Source of the DNA: an uncultured Clostridia bacterium
Lineage (GTDB): Bacteria > Bacillota > Clostridia > Christensenellales > CAG-138
Direction: 5' to 3'
Length of the DNA stretch: 8,540 bases
Assembly: GCA_937900325.1 (NCBI GenBank)
Contig: CALCEX010000038.1
Span: 1 to 8,540, forward strand
The position numbers were made by a program, and so were the translations under genes. The notes under the pieces were generated by a model, which was not told the origin of the DNA, did not search any database, and worked only from the letters and a program-made list of their open reading frames with translations. Position 1 is the first letter of the stretch. The number at the start of each line of letters is the position of its first letter. Shown one piece after another: positions 1 to 6,652 of the stretch.

Positions 1-10
1 TGTACTCCAT
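1..10 (-). CDS. Start of an unidentified gene, cut by the left window edge
   Basis: Only the first three codons (Met-Glu-Tyr) and one further base are inside the window. The start is supported by a strong Shine-Dalgarno sequence, AGGAGG on the minus strand (positions 17-22), six bases before the ATG. It lies 39 bases downstream of the YbaK-family gene on the same strand, with no terminator visible between, so it is probably the next gene of the LCP-ybaK transcription unit. The product cannot be identified from so little sequence. Confidence 0.5.
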
Positions 11-49
11 GCTGTTCCTCCTAAAAAATGTTGCTGTTCTTATCCGGTA

Positions 50-550
50 TTATATAGGGCGGGGAGCCTGCTGGCCGTCCTCCCAGCCCTTGCATACGTC
101 TATCCAACCCCTTGAGCGGGAAGCTCTTTCAAGCTCATCACAGGTGAGCCTGACCGCGCTTGCGGCGCTGCCTGCGGCGGGAAAGACGGTATCGAACCGC
201 TTCAGGGAGACATCAAGATATACGGGGATGTTGTCCGGCACCGCGAATGGGCATACTCCGCCAACCGCATGGCCGGTGTAGTGCAGCGCGTCCTCGTGGG
301 TGAGCATATGGGGCTTTACGCCGAACTGGGCGCGGTATTTTTTGTTGTCTACCTTTGCATCTCCGGCCATGAGCACAAGTATGCAGCCGTATTCTTCGCT
401 CTGGAAGGAGAGGGTTTTGGCTATGCGGGCGGGTATGACGCCCACCGCCTCGGCGGCATCCGCAACGGTGGCGGTGGAAATGTCAAATTCCCTTATCCTA
501 TCCTCAAAGCCGTAGGTCCTGAGGTATTCCCTGACTTTATCGACGGACAT
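50..550 (-). CDS. YbaK/EbsC family aminoacyl-tRNA deacylase
   Basis: This 166-residue protein matches the size and layout of the single-domain YbaK/EbsC (INS-like) family, cytoplasmic trans-editing enzymes that hydrolyse mischarged tRNAs, typically Cys-tRNA(Pro) or Ala-tRNA(Pro). Visible family marks are the RIAKTLSF segment (residues 42-49), whose Lys45 corresponds to the conserved catalytic lysine, the small-residue helix before it (VADAAEAVGV), the MAGDAKVDNKK stretch (61-71), and the glycine-rich VGGVCPF loop (96-102). The start is fixed by a GGAGGAA ribosome binding site (556-562 on the minus strand), five bases before ATG. Only 24 bases separate it from the upstream LCP gene, so the two are probably cotranscribed. 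Substrate specificity within the family (Cys, Ala or other tRNA) cannot be read from the sequence. Confidence 0.9.
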   Translation of the reverse strand: MSVDKVREYLRTYGFEDRIREFDISTATVADAAEAVGVIPARIAKTLSFQSEEYGCILVLMAGDAKVDNKKYRAQFGVKPHMLTHEDALHYTGHAVGGVCPFAVPDNIPVYLDVSLKRFDTVFPAAGSAASAVRLTCDELERASRSRGWIDVCKGWEDGQQAPRPI

Positions 551-574
551 ATATATTCCTCCAAAGGTTTGCTA

Positions 575-1912
575 TCAGTATATCGAAATTCCGTATTGGC
601 TGCAAATGCTGTCGCAAAGCTGCTCGACATAAGGAGTGTATACATCGAGATTTTCTTTGCTTTCCTTCTGTATGGCGTCCAGAAGCTCGTCAGCGGCAGA
701 CTTGAGGGTATCATAGCTGCCGCTGTCGATTATTTCGCGGCAGTTGTTCATGATGCTGTAAGCCTTACTGTAAGCGGCGTTGGCCCGGTTGAGTTCATCG
801 GCTATAAGCGCCCGGTTGGCCTCTACCTGCTCTTCTATAAAGCTGACGTCATTTTCGGAATCCAGGTTTACGCTCTGCCCCCAGACTTCTTTTACTATTT
901 TTTCTATACGGGATACATACAGGCAGTAGCAATCCCGACCCTGTATATCCATGGCTTTGCCTTCCAGAGTATAGCGGGAAAGCTGGCTCATATCCATGCG
1001 CAGGGCTACCAGCGCAAGAGAGGATATCTGCTTTATGCTGAGGTTGGTCATTATGTTGGCCTCAACGGCGGAGTATATGGAGGGTATATTGGCTATCTGG
1101 TCGGTATCCTTGAGCTGCTTTAGTATGGCGGTCAGCATACGCTGCTGCCGGTCTATACGCGCTATATCAGAGGAACCCTTGCGCTGGCGGCAGTAGTCCA
1201 GCACTCCCTGCCCGTCAAGATGCTGCATTCCGGGATGCAGCTCACGGCCGTTCATTTTTACCTCTATATCTACTTCGTAGTCCACGCCTCCCATAGCGTT
1301 CACTACATCTTTTACGACGTTCATATTAAAGCCGCAGTAGTAGCCGATCTTTATGCCCATCAGCTTTTCTACCGTAGCTATGGAGTACTCGAAGCCTTTC
1401 TTCTGCGCGCCGCCGCCCTCTGAAAAAGCGTTGTTTATCTTGGAATATGGGTTGCTTGGATTGGCTACGTTGCCGTTGGCGTTGTATATCTTGACATAGC
1501 TGTCGCGCGGTATTGAAACCATGCATACGTCGTTGTTGGAGAAGTCAATGGATACGAGTATCATGGTATCCGTGCGGAAGGCCCCCCAATTCTCACGCTC
1601 GGTGCTCTCATCGATGCCGAGAAGCAGTATATTGGTGCGGTTGGACATGAAATCGGCGTCCGCCTGGCCGGAAAGAAGCGATTCCTGATCCGGAGTGGGG
1701 GAGGGCTGCAATTTTTCACCGTCAGGCGCGGGGGTGAATTCCACGGGCGCGGGTGTACCCTCGGGCAGAGTGCTTTCAAACAGGTTTTCGGGATTGTTTA
1801 TGTCCGTGTAGAATTTCAGCGCAAAAATAGCCGCTACCGCAAGCAGCGCAAGTACTATCACCATAACTATCAGCAGCTTTGAGCTGCCCTTTTTTTTTCT
1901 TTTGTGCTCCAT
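575..1912 (-). CDS. LytR-CpsA-Psr (LCP) family cell-wall glycopolymer transferase
   Basis: This 445-residue protein has LCP architecture: a short Lys/Arg-rich cytoplasmic tail (residues 3-8), one membrane helix (about 13-33), a Pro/Thr/Glu-rich linker (45-80), then the extracellular LCP domain (about 93-335). LCP enzymes transfer polyprenyl-linked glycopolymers such as teichoic acids or capsule onto peptidoglycan. The conserved charged residues that bind the lipid pyrophosphate are present: LLLGID (Asp101), FRTDT (Arg113, Asp115), SIPRD (Arg136, Asp137), CRQRK (Arg242, Arg244) and ARIDRQQR (Arg252, Asp254, Arg255). After the domain there is an extra helical tail of about 100 residues (340-445), Ala/Glu/Asn-rich, of no recognised family. 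The start follows a GAGGA motif (1923-1927) about ten bases upstream. A candidate promoter lies at 1945-1973. The polymer attached is unknown. Confidence 0.93.
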   Translation of the reverse strand: MEHKRKKKGSSKLLIVMVIVLALLAVAAIFALKFYTDINNPENLFESTLPEGTPAPVEFTPAPDGEKLQPSPTPDQESLLSGQADADFMSNRTNILLLGIDESTERENWGAFRTDTMILVSIDFSNNDVCMVSIPRDSYVKIYNANGNVANPSNPYSKINNAFSEGGGAQKKGFEYSIATVEKLMGIKIGYYCGFNMNVVKDVVNAMGGVDYEVDIEVKMNGRELHPGMQHLDGQGVLDYCRQRKGSSDIARIDRQQRMLTAILKQLKDTDQIANIPSIYSAVEANIMTNLSIKQISSLALVALRMDMSQLSRYTLEGKAMDIQGRDCYCLYVSRIEKIVKEVWGQSVNLDSENDVSFIEEQVEANRALIADELNRANAAYSKAYSIMNNCREIIDSGSYDTLKSAADELLDAIQKESKENLDVYTPYVEQLCDSICSQYGISIY

Positions 1913-1944
1913 ATCTCGGCTTTCCTCAAAATTTCATTCACCAC

Positions 1945-1973
1945 ATTATACAACAGCATCGGACATAATTCTA
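1945..1973 (-). promoter_or_regulatory. Predicted sigma-A promoter of the LCP gene
   Basis: On the minus strand a perfect TATAAT (-10, positions 1945-1950) is preceded after 17 bases by TAGAAT (-35, 1968-1973; three of six consensus bases). The predicted transcript starts near 1938, leaving a leader of about 26 bases that contains the GAGGA ribosome binding site. No other good match lies between this gene and the divergent plus-strand promoter. Confidence 0.6.
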
Positions 1974-1992
1974 TAAACATTAAATTAACTTT

Positions 1993-2020
1993 ATGACTTT
2001 TATGTAAAAAAGATTATAAT
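1993..2020 (+). promoter_or_regulatory. Predicted sigma-A promoter of the truncated glycosylase-like gene
   Basis: The sequence shows ATGACT (-35, 1993-1998, four of six consensus bases), a 16-base spacer and a perfect TATAAT (-10, 2015-2020). The expected start near 2027 is directly upstream of the AAAGGAGG ribosome binding site at 2037-2044. It is divergent from the LCP promoter, with the two -35 boxes about 20 bases apart. Confidence 0.6.
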
Positions 2021-2052
2021 ACCGCCGGATGCCGCGAAAGGAGGATACGCTC

Positions 2053-2229
2053 ATGGAAAAGCTTAAAAGGGAATCCTATACGAAGGACACGCCGAGCATA
2101 GCGAAGGAGCTGATAGGCTGCACGTTGGTATCGACTGGCGGCGAGGGCGCCGCAGCGGCACAGGCGGGGTATAAGCGTGCGCACAGCACGGTTGAAGGGT
2201 ATTTCGCCGGACGTTTTTGCGGCAATTAA
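2053..2229 (+). pseudogene. Truncated 3-methyladenine DNA glycosylase (AAG/MPG family) N-terminus, or derived 58-aa peptide
   Basis: The first ~30 residues (KLKRESYTKDTPSIAKELIG, then CTLVST) follow the pattern of the N-terminus of AAG/MPG-family 3-methyladenine DNA glycosylases: a basic start, an aromatic residue followed by a Asp-Thr step, then a helix ending in Ala-Lys-Glu-Leu-hydrophobic-Gly and a Leu-Val strand. Intact members have about 180-210 residues and continue with a conserved Glu-Thr-Glu-Ala-Tyr segment carrying the catalytic glutamate. Here the similarity ends near residue 34 and the frame closes at codon 59, so no catalytic residues remain. ATG at 2053 is chosen over the in-frame ATG at 2029 because AAAGGAGG (2037-2044) lies eight bases before it. 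Promoter, RBS and terminator all look intact, so a short peptide could still be made. The resemblance rests on a short stretch and was judged from memory of the family. Confidence 0.55.
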
Positions 2230-2266
2230 AAAAGAGGACTTCCGTTAGGAGATCCTCTTTTTTTAA
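2226..2266. terminator. Bidirectional intrinsic terminator
   Basis: An 11-bp stem pairs AAAAAAGAGGA (2228-2238) with TCCTCTTTTTT (2253-2263) around a 14-base centre that can pair further (TTCC with GGAG). The run of T on the plus strand and the run of A at the other arm make it work in both directions. It closes the short plus-strand gene, whose stop codon TAA overlaps the first arm, and it lies about 30 bases beyond the proC stop codon on the minus strand. Confidence 0.9.
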
Positions 2267-2294
2267 TACGATTACGCCCGCAAGAAAACAGAGA

Positions 2295-3083
2295 TCACAG
2301 CTCCCTGGACTTGTTGGTGGCGGCCTGCACGGCGTTTATGGCTGCGGCGCGGAAGCCCATTTCTTCCAACACCTGGCAGCCGGTGATGGTGGTGCCGCCG
2401 GGCGAGGATACCATGTCCTTCAGCTGCGCGGGATGCATGCCGGTCTCAAGTATCATCTTGGCGGTGCCCATTACGGTCTGGGCGGCCAGACGGTAGGCTG
2501 TTGCGCGAGGCAGACCTTCCAGAACGCCGCCGTCGCCCAACGCCTCTATGAATTCCGCAACGAAGGCGGGGCCGGAGCCGGAGAGGCCGCATGCCGTATC
2601 AATGAGGTGCTCGTTCATCCACTCTACTATGCCTATGGAGCTGAAGAGCTTCTCTGCAAAGGCCTTCTCATCGGCGGTGAGGTCGGTTTCATTGCACAGG
2701 GCAAACGCACCGGCGTTTACCAGAGCAGGGGTATTGGGCATGGTGCGAAGCACGCGGATATTGCCGGCTATCATCTTGCGGAGGCGCTCGGTAGTAACGC
2801 CGGCCATTATGGAGATGACTGCCTTGCCGTCCATGCTGTTCTTGAACCCTTCAAGGGCGGGGGCGGCGTACTGCGGCTTTACCGCGACTATTACGATATC
2901 CGCCGAATGGCCGAGAGCTTCATTGTCGGCAACGATATTGCAGCCGAGAGAAGCGTATTTTTCCTTTATTTTATCCGACATATCGGATATATAGACCTGC
3001 TTCGGGTCAAGAACGCCGGCGTTCATTGCGCCGGAAAGTATTGCGCCGCCCATTGCGCCCGCGCCGAGAAAACCAATCTTCAT
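2295..3083 (-). CDS. proC: Pyrroline-5-carboxylate reductase
   Basis: ProC uses NAD(P)H to reduce (S)-1-pyrroline-5-carboxylate to L-proline in the cytoplasm. At 262 residues it has normal family length. Seen in order: an N-terminal Rossmann motif FLGAGAMGG (GxGxxG, Gly7-Gly9-Gly12), VAVKPQ (66-71), RTMPNTPA (113-120), and the C-terminal dimerisation and substrate-binding region with GLSGSGPAF (166-174) and SSPGGTT (226-232), which are signatures of the family. The start is set by AGGAGGA (3091-3097 on the minus strand), seven bases before ATG. It lies 103 bases downstream of hypD on the same strand, and known hydroxyproline dehydratase clusters carry a P5C reductase. It is therefore likely to complete hydroxyproline-to-proline conversion, although it could also serve ordinary proline synthesis. 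A terminator-like hairpin between hypD and proC suggests partly separate expression. A clear promoter of its own was not found. Confidence 0.96.
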   Translation of the reverse strand: MKIGFLGAGAMGGAILSGAMNAGVLDPKQVYISDMSDKIKEKYASLGCNIVADNEALGHSADIVIVAVKPQYAAPALEGFKNSMDGKAVISIMAGVTTERLRKMIAGNIRVLRTMPNTPALVNAGAFALCNETDLTADEKAFAEKLFSSIGIVEWMNEHLIDTACGLSGSGPAFVAEFIEALGDGGVLEGLPRATAYRLAAQTVMGTAKMILETGMHPAQLKDMVSSPGGTTITGCQVLEEMGFRAAAINAVQAATNKSREL

Positions 3084-3134
3084 GATGCTGTCCTCCTGTA
3101 TATTTCATTTAATTTAATAATAAACGGTAGTATG

Positions 3135-3180
3135 AAAAAGCACAATGGGGGGAGGCAGTGCCCCCCCTGAAAAATCGTGC
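3135..3180 (-). terminator. Terminator or attenuator hairpin between hypD and proC
   Basis: On the minus strand, just after the hypD stop codon, the transcript can form a two-part hairpin. The outer arms GCACGA (3175-3180) and TTGTGC (3140-3145) pair with one G-U. The inner six G pair with six C (within 3147-3167) across a nine-base loop. A five-T run (3135-3139) follows directly, as expected of an intrinsic terminator. The short U-run suggests partial read-through into proC is possible. Confidence 0.65.
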
Positions 3181-3186
3181 CCTTGC

Positions 3187-5610
3187 TTAGCAGCCGCAGC
3201 CGTTCTTGGGATATTCGGCGTCGTCATCGCTGTAATCATCGAAGCTCTGCTCGGTACGGTTGATTATCTCATCCTGGAGCTCCTTGCTCAGGTTGCGGAA
3301 ATGATCGCTGTAACCTGCGACGCGGACGATGAGATCCTTATATTCCTCAGGATTGGCCTGGGCAGCCAGCAGCGTCTTGCGGTCGATGACGTTGAACTGG
3401 ATATGGTGGCCGTCCATGTTGAAGTAGGCGCGGATAAGGTTTGCAAACTGGTCAAGCCCGGTTTCGCCCGCGAGGACCGAGGGCGTGAATTTCTGGTTGA
3501 GCAGCGTGCCGCCTGTGGAAAGCTGATCCATCTTGGCGCAGGAGTTGATAACGCCGGTGGGGCCGTAGATGTCCGCGCCCTTCTCGGGGGATATTCCCTC
3601 GGATACAGGCTTGTGCGCAAGGCGGCCGTTGGGGGAGGCGTTCATGACCTCGCCGAAATACACATGGCAGGTGGTGGGCAGCATATTGATGCGGTAGAAG
3701 CCGCCCTTGGTGTTGGGTCTGCCGGTGACGCAGTCGCGATAGTATGAGAATATCTCCTTCATGATATCGTCCGCATAGTCGTCGTCGTTTCCGTACTTGG
3801 GCGTCTTATGTGTAACGAGATGATAGATGCGGTCATAGCCCTCGAAGTTATGATCCATGGCTTCTACCAGCTCTTCCATAGTGAAGTTGTGGTGGTCGAA
3901 GCAGTTATACTTGATAGCGGCCAGGCTGTCGGTTATGGTGCCTATGCCTACGCCCTGAATGTAGTTGGTATTGTACCTTGCGCCGCCTGCGTTGTAGTCC
4001 TTGCCCTTCTTTATGCAGTCGTTGGTCAGTATTGAAAGGAAGGGGGCGGGCATATACTGGGCGAATATCTGCTCGATCACGTTGCTGCCAGCGACCTTGA
4101 TATCCACGAAGTACTTTATCTGCTTCTTGTAAGCTTCGAAGAATTCTTCATAGCTGTGGAAGTCCTTGGCAAAGCCGGTGTGCAGGCCAAGCTGATGGCC
4201 GCCCACGTGATCATAGCCATCGTACAGGGTGAGCTCGAGTATCTTGGGCAGGTTGAAGTAGCCCTGAAGGATGTAAGCCTCGTTGCCGAAGGCGCCTGTC
4301 TCCACGCAGCCGGAGGTGCCGCCCATGCGCGCATCGTCGAGGGACTTGCCGGCGTTCATAAGCTCGGATACTATCGCCTCGGTGTTGTAGAAGGCGGGCT
4401 GACCCCAGCCTTTGCGGGATATCTCGCAGGCGCGCTTGAGGAATTTGCGGGGGGTCTTGCGGCTTATCTGTACGTTGCTGGAGGGCTGGAGCAGCTTCAT
4501 CTCGTCCATGCAGTCCAGTATCATGTAGCTGACCTCGTTTACGCCGTCCTTGCCGTCCTCGGTTATGCCGCCGGTATTTATGTTGGCGAAATCCGTATAG
4601 GTGCTGCTCTCCTTGAGGGTGATGCCCACCTTTGGGGGCGCGGGCTGGTTGTTGAACTTGACCCACAGGCACTCGAGAAGCTCCAGCGCGCCGTCGTGGT
4701 CAATACGCCCATTCTCTACATCGTCTACATAGAAGGGATTCAGATGCTGATCCAGGCGGCCCGGGGAGTAAGCGTCCCAGGGATTGAGCTCGCTGGTAAC
4801 GCCTAAATGCACGAACCAGTACTGCTGTATTGCCTGCCAGAAGGTCTTTGGCTTGTGCGCGGGTACCCAGCGGCAGTTTTCCGCTATCTGAACGAGCTCC
4901 GCTTTGCGCTTTTCGTTGGTCTCGTTTGCGGCCATCTCCTCGGCCAGGTCTGCGTAGCGGTTGGCAAGGATTATGATAGCGTCGCAGTCTATGGCCATTG
5001 CGTTGAGCTGGCAGCGCTTTTCGTAGGCTTCCTTGTCGTTGAGGAAGTCCAGCCTGGCTATGGCGTCCTCAATGTCCTTTTTGTAATCGATGAATCCCTT
5101 TTCGAATATCTTGCGGGAGCCTACGGTATGGCCGGGGCCGCGCTGCTCCATGAATTCGGTGAATATGCCGGATTCGTAGGCGAGCTTCCATTCAGGAGTC
5201 ATTGCCTCGAGTATCTTGTGGCGGGTGCTGCGGTTCTCCCAGTAGGGAATGATAACCTCCTCCTGGAGCTTGAGATCCTCATCGGTGACAGAGAAGTTGA
5301 TGAGCTCGCGGTCGTTCATGACGTGCATATCCTGAAGCGTATGGCAGCACAGCTCCGGGAAGGTGGGGGCGGCCTGAGCGGTATCGCCCTTTTCGCCCAC
5401 TATGAGCTCGCCGTCCGCGATCTCTATGGTCTTGTGCTGAAAATAATATTTGAGGGCGGTGGCTCTCATTTCGGGTACGGACATGGACCCGTCGTAAAGC
5501 TTATAGGCCTCCGTCATGAGCTTTGCGCGCTCCATGTAGATGTGGGGCTGAGTTTCAACGCTCTGCCTGCGCAGCATTCTGACTCGTTCGTTCATTCCGC
5601 GTTCTTCCAT
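3187..5610 (-). CDS. hypD: Trans-4-hydroxy-L-proline dehydratase (glycyl radical enzyme)
   Basis: HypD removes water from trans-4-hydroxy-L-proline by radical chemistry, giving 1-pyrroline-5-carboxylate, which ProC reduces to proline. The 807-residue protein has the PFL-like ten-strand barrel family layout: catalytic thiyl Cys435 in SGCVETG with base Glu437 (the GCxE motif), and the glycyl radical loop RVAGYSDH with Gly766. With a constant shift of one residue, positions I recall as active-site residues of the Clostridioides difficile enzyme are all present: Phe153, His161, Asp279, Ser335, Phe341, Cys435, Glu437, Tyr451 and Gly766. That separates it from pyruvate formate-lyase and glycerol or choline lyases. 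The start follows AGGAGGA by six bases, and the ribosome binding site lies inside the end of hypE, three bases upstream, which implies translational coupling. It has an unusual acidic C-terminal tail ending Gly-Cys-Gly-Cys. Its isoleucine codons are more ATC-rich than those of neighbours, consistent with high expression. Confidence 0.95.
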   Translation of the reverse strand: MEERGMNERVRMLRRQSVETQPHIYMERAKLMTEAYKLYDGSMSVPEMRATALKYYFQHKTIEIADGELIVGEKGDTAQAAPTFPELCCHTLQDMHVMNDRELINFSVTDEDLKLQEEVIIPYWENRSTRHKILEAMTPEWKLAYESGIFTEFMEQRGPGHTVGSRKIFEKGFIDYKKDIEDAIARLDFLNDKEAYEKRCQLNAMAIDCDAIIILANRYADLAEEMAANETNEKRKAELVQIAENCRWVPAHKPKTFWQAIQQYWFVHLGVTSELNPWDAYSPGRLDQHLNPFYVDDVENGRIDHDGALELLECLWVKFNNQPAPPKVGITLKESSTYTDFANINTGGITEDGKDGVNEVSYMILDCMDEMKLLQPSSNVQISRKTPRKFLKRACEISRKGWGQPAFYNTEAIVSELMNAGKSLDDARMGGTSGCVETGAFGNEAYILQGYFNLPKILELTLYDGYDHVGGHQLGLHTGFAKDFHSYEEFFEAYKKQIKYFVDIKVAGSNVIEQIFAQYMPAPFLSILTNDCIKKGKDYNAGGARYNTNYIQGVGIGTITDSLAAIKYNCFDHHNFTMEELVEAMDHNFEGYDRIYHLVTHKTPKYGNDDDYADDIMKEIFSYYRDCVTGRPNTKGGFYRINMLPTTCHVYFGEVMNASPNGRLAHKPVSEGISPEKGADIYGPTGVINSCAKMDQLSTGGTLLNQKFTPSVLAGETGLDQFANLIRAYFNMDGHHIQFNVIDRKTLLAAQANPEEYKDLIVRVAGYSDHFRNLSKELQDEIINRTEQSFDDYSDDDAEYPKNGCGC

Positions 5611-5623
5611 GGTTCATCCTCCT
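5611..5623 (-). promoter_or_regulatory. hypD ribosome binding site embedded in the end of hypE
   Basis: On the minus strand AGGAGGA (5617-5623) is formed by the last glycine codons (GGA GGA) of hypE just before its TGA stop (5614-5616). The hypD ATG follows six bases after the Shine-Dalgarno sequence. Ribosomes finishing hypE therefore stop on the hypD initiation site, a typical arrangement for coupled translation. Confidence 0.85.
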
Positions 5624-6531
5624 ATTTTTGTATTGTTATAGCCGTTTTGGTTAAAGAGCCGCACCAGATCGTTCAGGTGCTGCTTTGAAGGCGGGTTGAA
5701 GCCGTAGTCGTGCCTCTCCTTGCCCAGCTTTTCTAACTTATCCTGACCCAACTCATGATAGGGCAGGAGGTTGATCTGGAGCACGGGTATGCCGTTGTCG
5801 CGCAGGAAGGCTATGACCTTGAGCATATCCTCCTCGGAATCGTTAAGGCCGGCTATGAGAGGCATACGGACATATATTTTTGCACCGGCCCTGCCGAGTC
5901 TTGTGAGGTTATCCAGTATGAGCTTATTGCTGACGCGGGTGTTCGCCCTGTGCACCTCGTCGTCTATTGCCTTTATGTCGTAGAGGAAAACATCGGCATA
6001 GGGCAGTATCCTTTCGTAGTTCTCATATGGCGCGAAGCCGCAGGTATCGATGTATACGGAATAGCCCTTGTTGTGGAGCCGTCTTGCGAGCTCAACGACG
6101 TAGTCCATATCCTGCGCCATAACCTCGCCGCCGGAGAGAGTGATCCCGCCGCCGGATTCCTCCCAGTACATCTTGTCCCTTTCCAGTATTTTTATAAGCT
6201 CCGGTATTTCATATGCCCGGCCGGATATGGTGCGGGCCTCGTTGTAGCACTCGTCTACGCATACGCCGCAGCGGATGCACTTATTGCGGTCGGTGACGGA
6301 TATGCCGTCGGCGTTTATGAATATGGCGTGTTCAGGGCAAAGCTCTACGCACCTGCCGCAGCCGGAGCAGCGGTCCGGATTGCGCATGGGCTCTGCGGAG
6401 AAATCCTGTGTTTCAGGGTTATGGCACCAGCGGCAGGCCATATTGCAGCCCTTAAAGAACACCGTGGTGCGTATGCCGTCCCCATCGTGTATGGAGTAGC
6501 GCTGTATGTTGGTTATCAGTGGCTGTTTCAT
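5614..6531 (-). CDS. hypE: Radical SAM activating enzyme for hydroxyproline dehydratase
   Basis: This 305-residue protein is a glycyl-radical-enzyme activase: it cleaves S-adenosylmethionine with a [4Fe-4S] cluster and abstracts hydrogen from the HypD glycine. Seen in order: a start like other activases (RYSIHDGDGIRTTVFFKGC), the radical SAM cluster motif CNMACRWC (Cys29, Cys33, Cys36; CxxxCxxC), a two-cluster ferredoxin insert (Cys55/58/61/65 and Cys85/88/91/95), and the SAM-binding SGGE motif (133-136). The ferredoxin insert is typical of activases for non-PFL glycyl radical enzymes and is absent from PflA. An upstream in-frame ATG would add 48 unrelated residues. The ATG at 6531 is preferred because GGAGG (6541-6545) lies nine bases before it and the family begins there. 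Pairing with HypD is inferred from adjacency and coupled translation. Confidence 0.94.
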   Translation of the reverse strand: MKQPLITNIQRYSIHDGDGIRTTVFFKGCNMACRWCHNPETQDFSAEPMRNPDRCSGCGRCVELCPEHAIFINADGISVTDRNKCIRCGVCVDECYNEARTISGRAYEIPELIKILERDKMYWEESGGGITLSGGEVMAQDMDYVVELARRLHNKGYSVYIDTCGFAPYENYERILPYADVFLYDIKAIDDEVHRANTRVSNKLILDNLTRLGRAGAKIYVRMPLIAGLNDSEEDMLKVIAFLRDNGIPVLQINLLPYHELGQDKLEKLGKERHDYGFNPPSKQHLNDLVRLFNQNGYNNTKIGG

Positions 6532-6603
6532 TTGAATTATCCTCCGAAAAACGGCAATATTGCAAACGTTGCCCAAAATAGTCCCGAAAGTAAAATAGAA
6601 GAG

Positions 6604-6632
6604 TTGCATATCTGCGTTAAATATTATACAAT
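6604..6632 (+). promoter_or_regulatory. Predicted promoter of the LysR-type regulator gene
   Basis: TTGCAT (-35, 6604-6609), a 17-base spacer and TACAAT (-10, 6627-6632, five of six consensus bases) give an expected start near 6639. The -10 box overlaps the hypE -10 box on the opposite strand, so the two promoters should compete for polymerase. The palindromic operator lies downstream of this start, where bound regulator would block its own transcription. Confidence 0.5.
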
Positions 6633-6651
6633 TAAATCCGTCATAATAAAA
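6623..6651 (-). promoter_or_regulatory. Predicted activator-dependent promoter of hypE-hypD
   Basis: On the minus strand a perfect TATAAT (-10, 6623-6628) has only TTTTAT (two of six bases) at the -35 position (6646-6651, spacer 17). A strong -10 with a poor -35 is typical of promoters needing an activator. The predicted start is near 6616, leaving a leader of about 85 bases before hypE. The leader has only a weak dyad (GGCAA at 6553-6557 with TTGCC at 6569-6573), and no riboswitch was recognised. Confidence 0.6.
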
Positions 6652-6652
6652 C

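Noticed and set aside
269..1123. Long plus-strand open frame of 284 codons
   Set aside because: It is antisense to the YbaK-family and LCP genes, which show clear family motifs and good ribosome binding sites. Its translation is Gly/Tyr/Val-rich and resembles no family.
1873..1898. Terminator-like GCAGC-TTTGA-GCTGC hairpin followed by nine T on the plus strand
   Set aside because: It lies inside the LCP coding region, the stem is only five pairs, and the T-run is explained by lysine codons of the N-terminal tail. No plus-strand gene ends here, although it could stop antisense transcripts.
2217..3170. Plus-strand open frame of 317 codons opposite proC
   Set aside because: It is a reverse-strand shadow of proC, begins inside a terminator hairpin, and shows no RBS or recognisable domain.
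3145..5688. Chain of long plus-strand open frames opposite hypD
   Set aside because: hypD is unambiguous on the minus strand. The antisense frames are open because of codon bias and composition, lack ribosome binding sites, and have no family resemblance.
6553..6573. Possible leader regulatory RNA or riboswitch upstream of hypE
   Set aside because: Only a five-pair dyad (GGCAA/TTGCC) and a short GCAATATTGC palindrome are visible in the roughly 85-base leader, with no riboswitch core or terminator.
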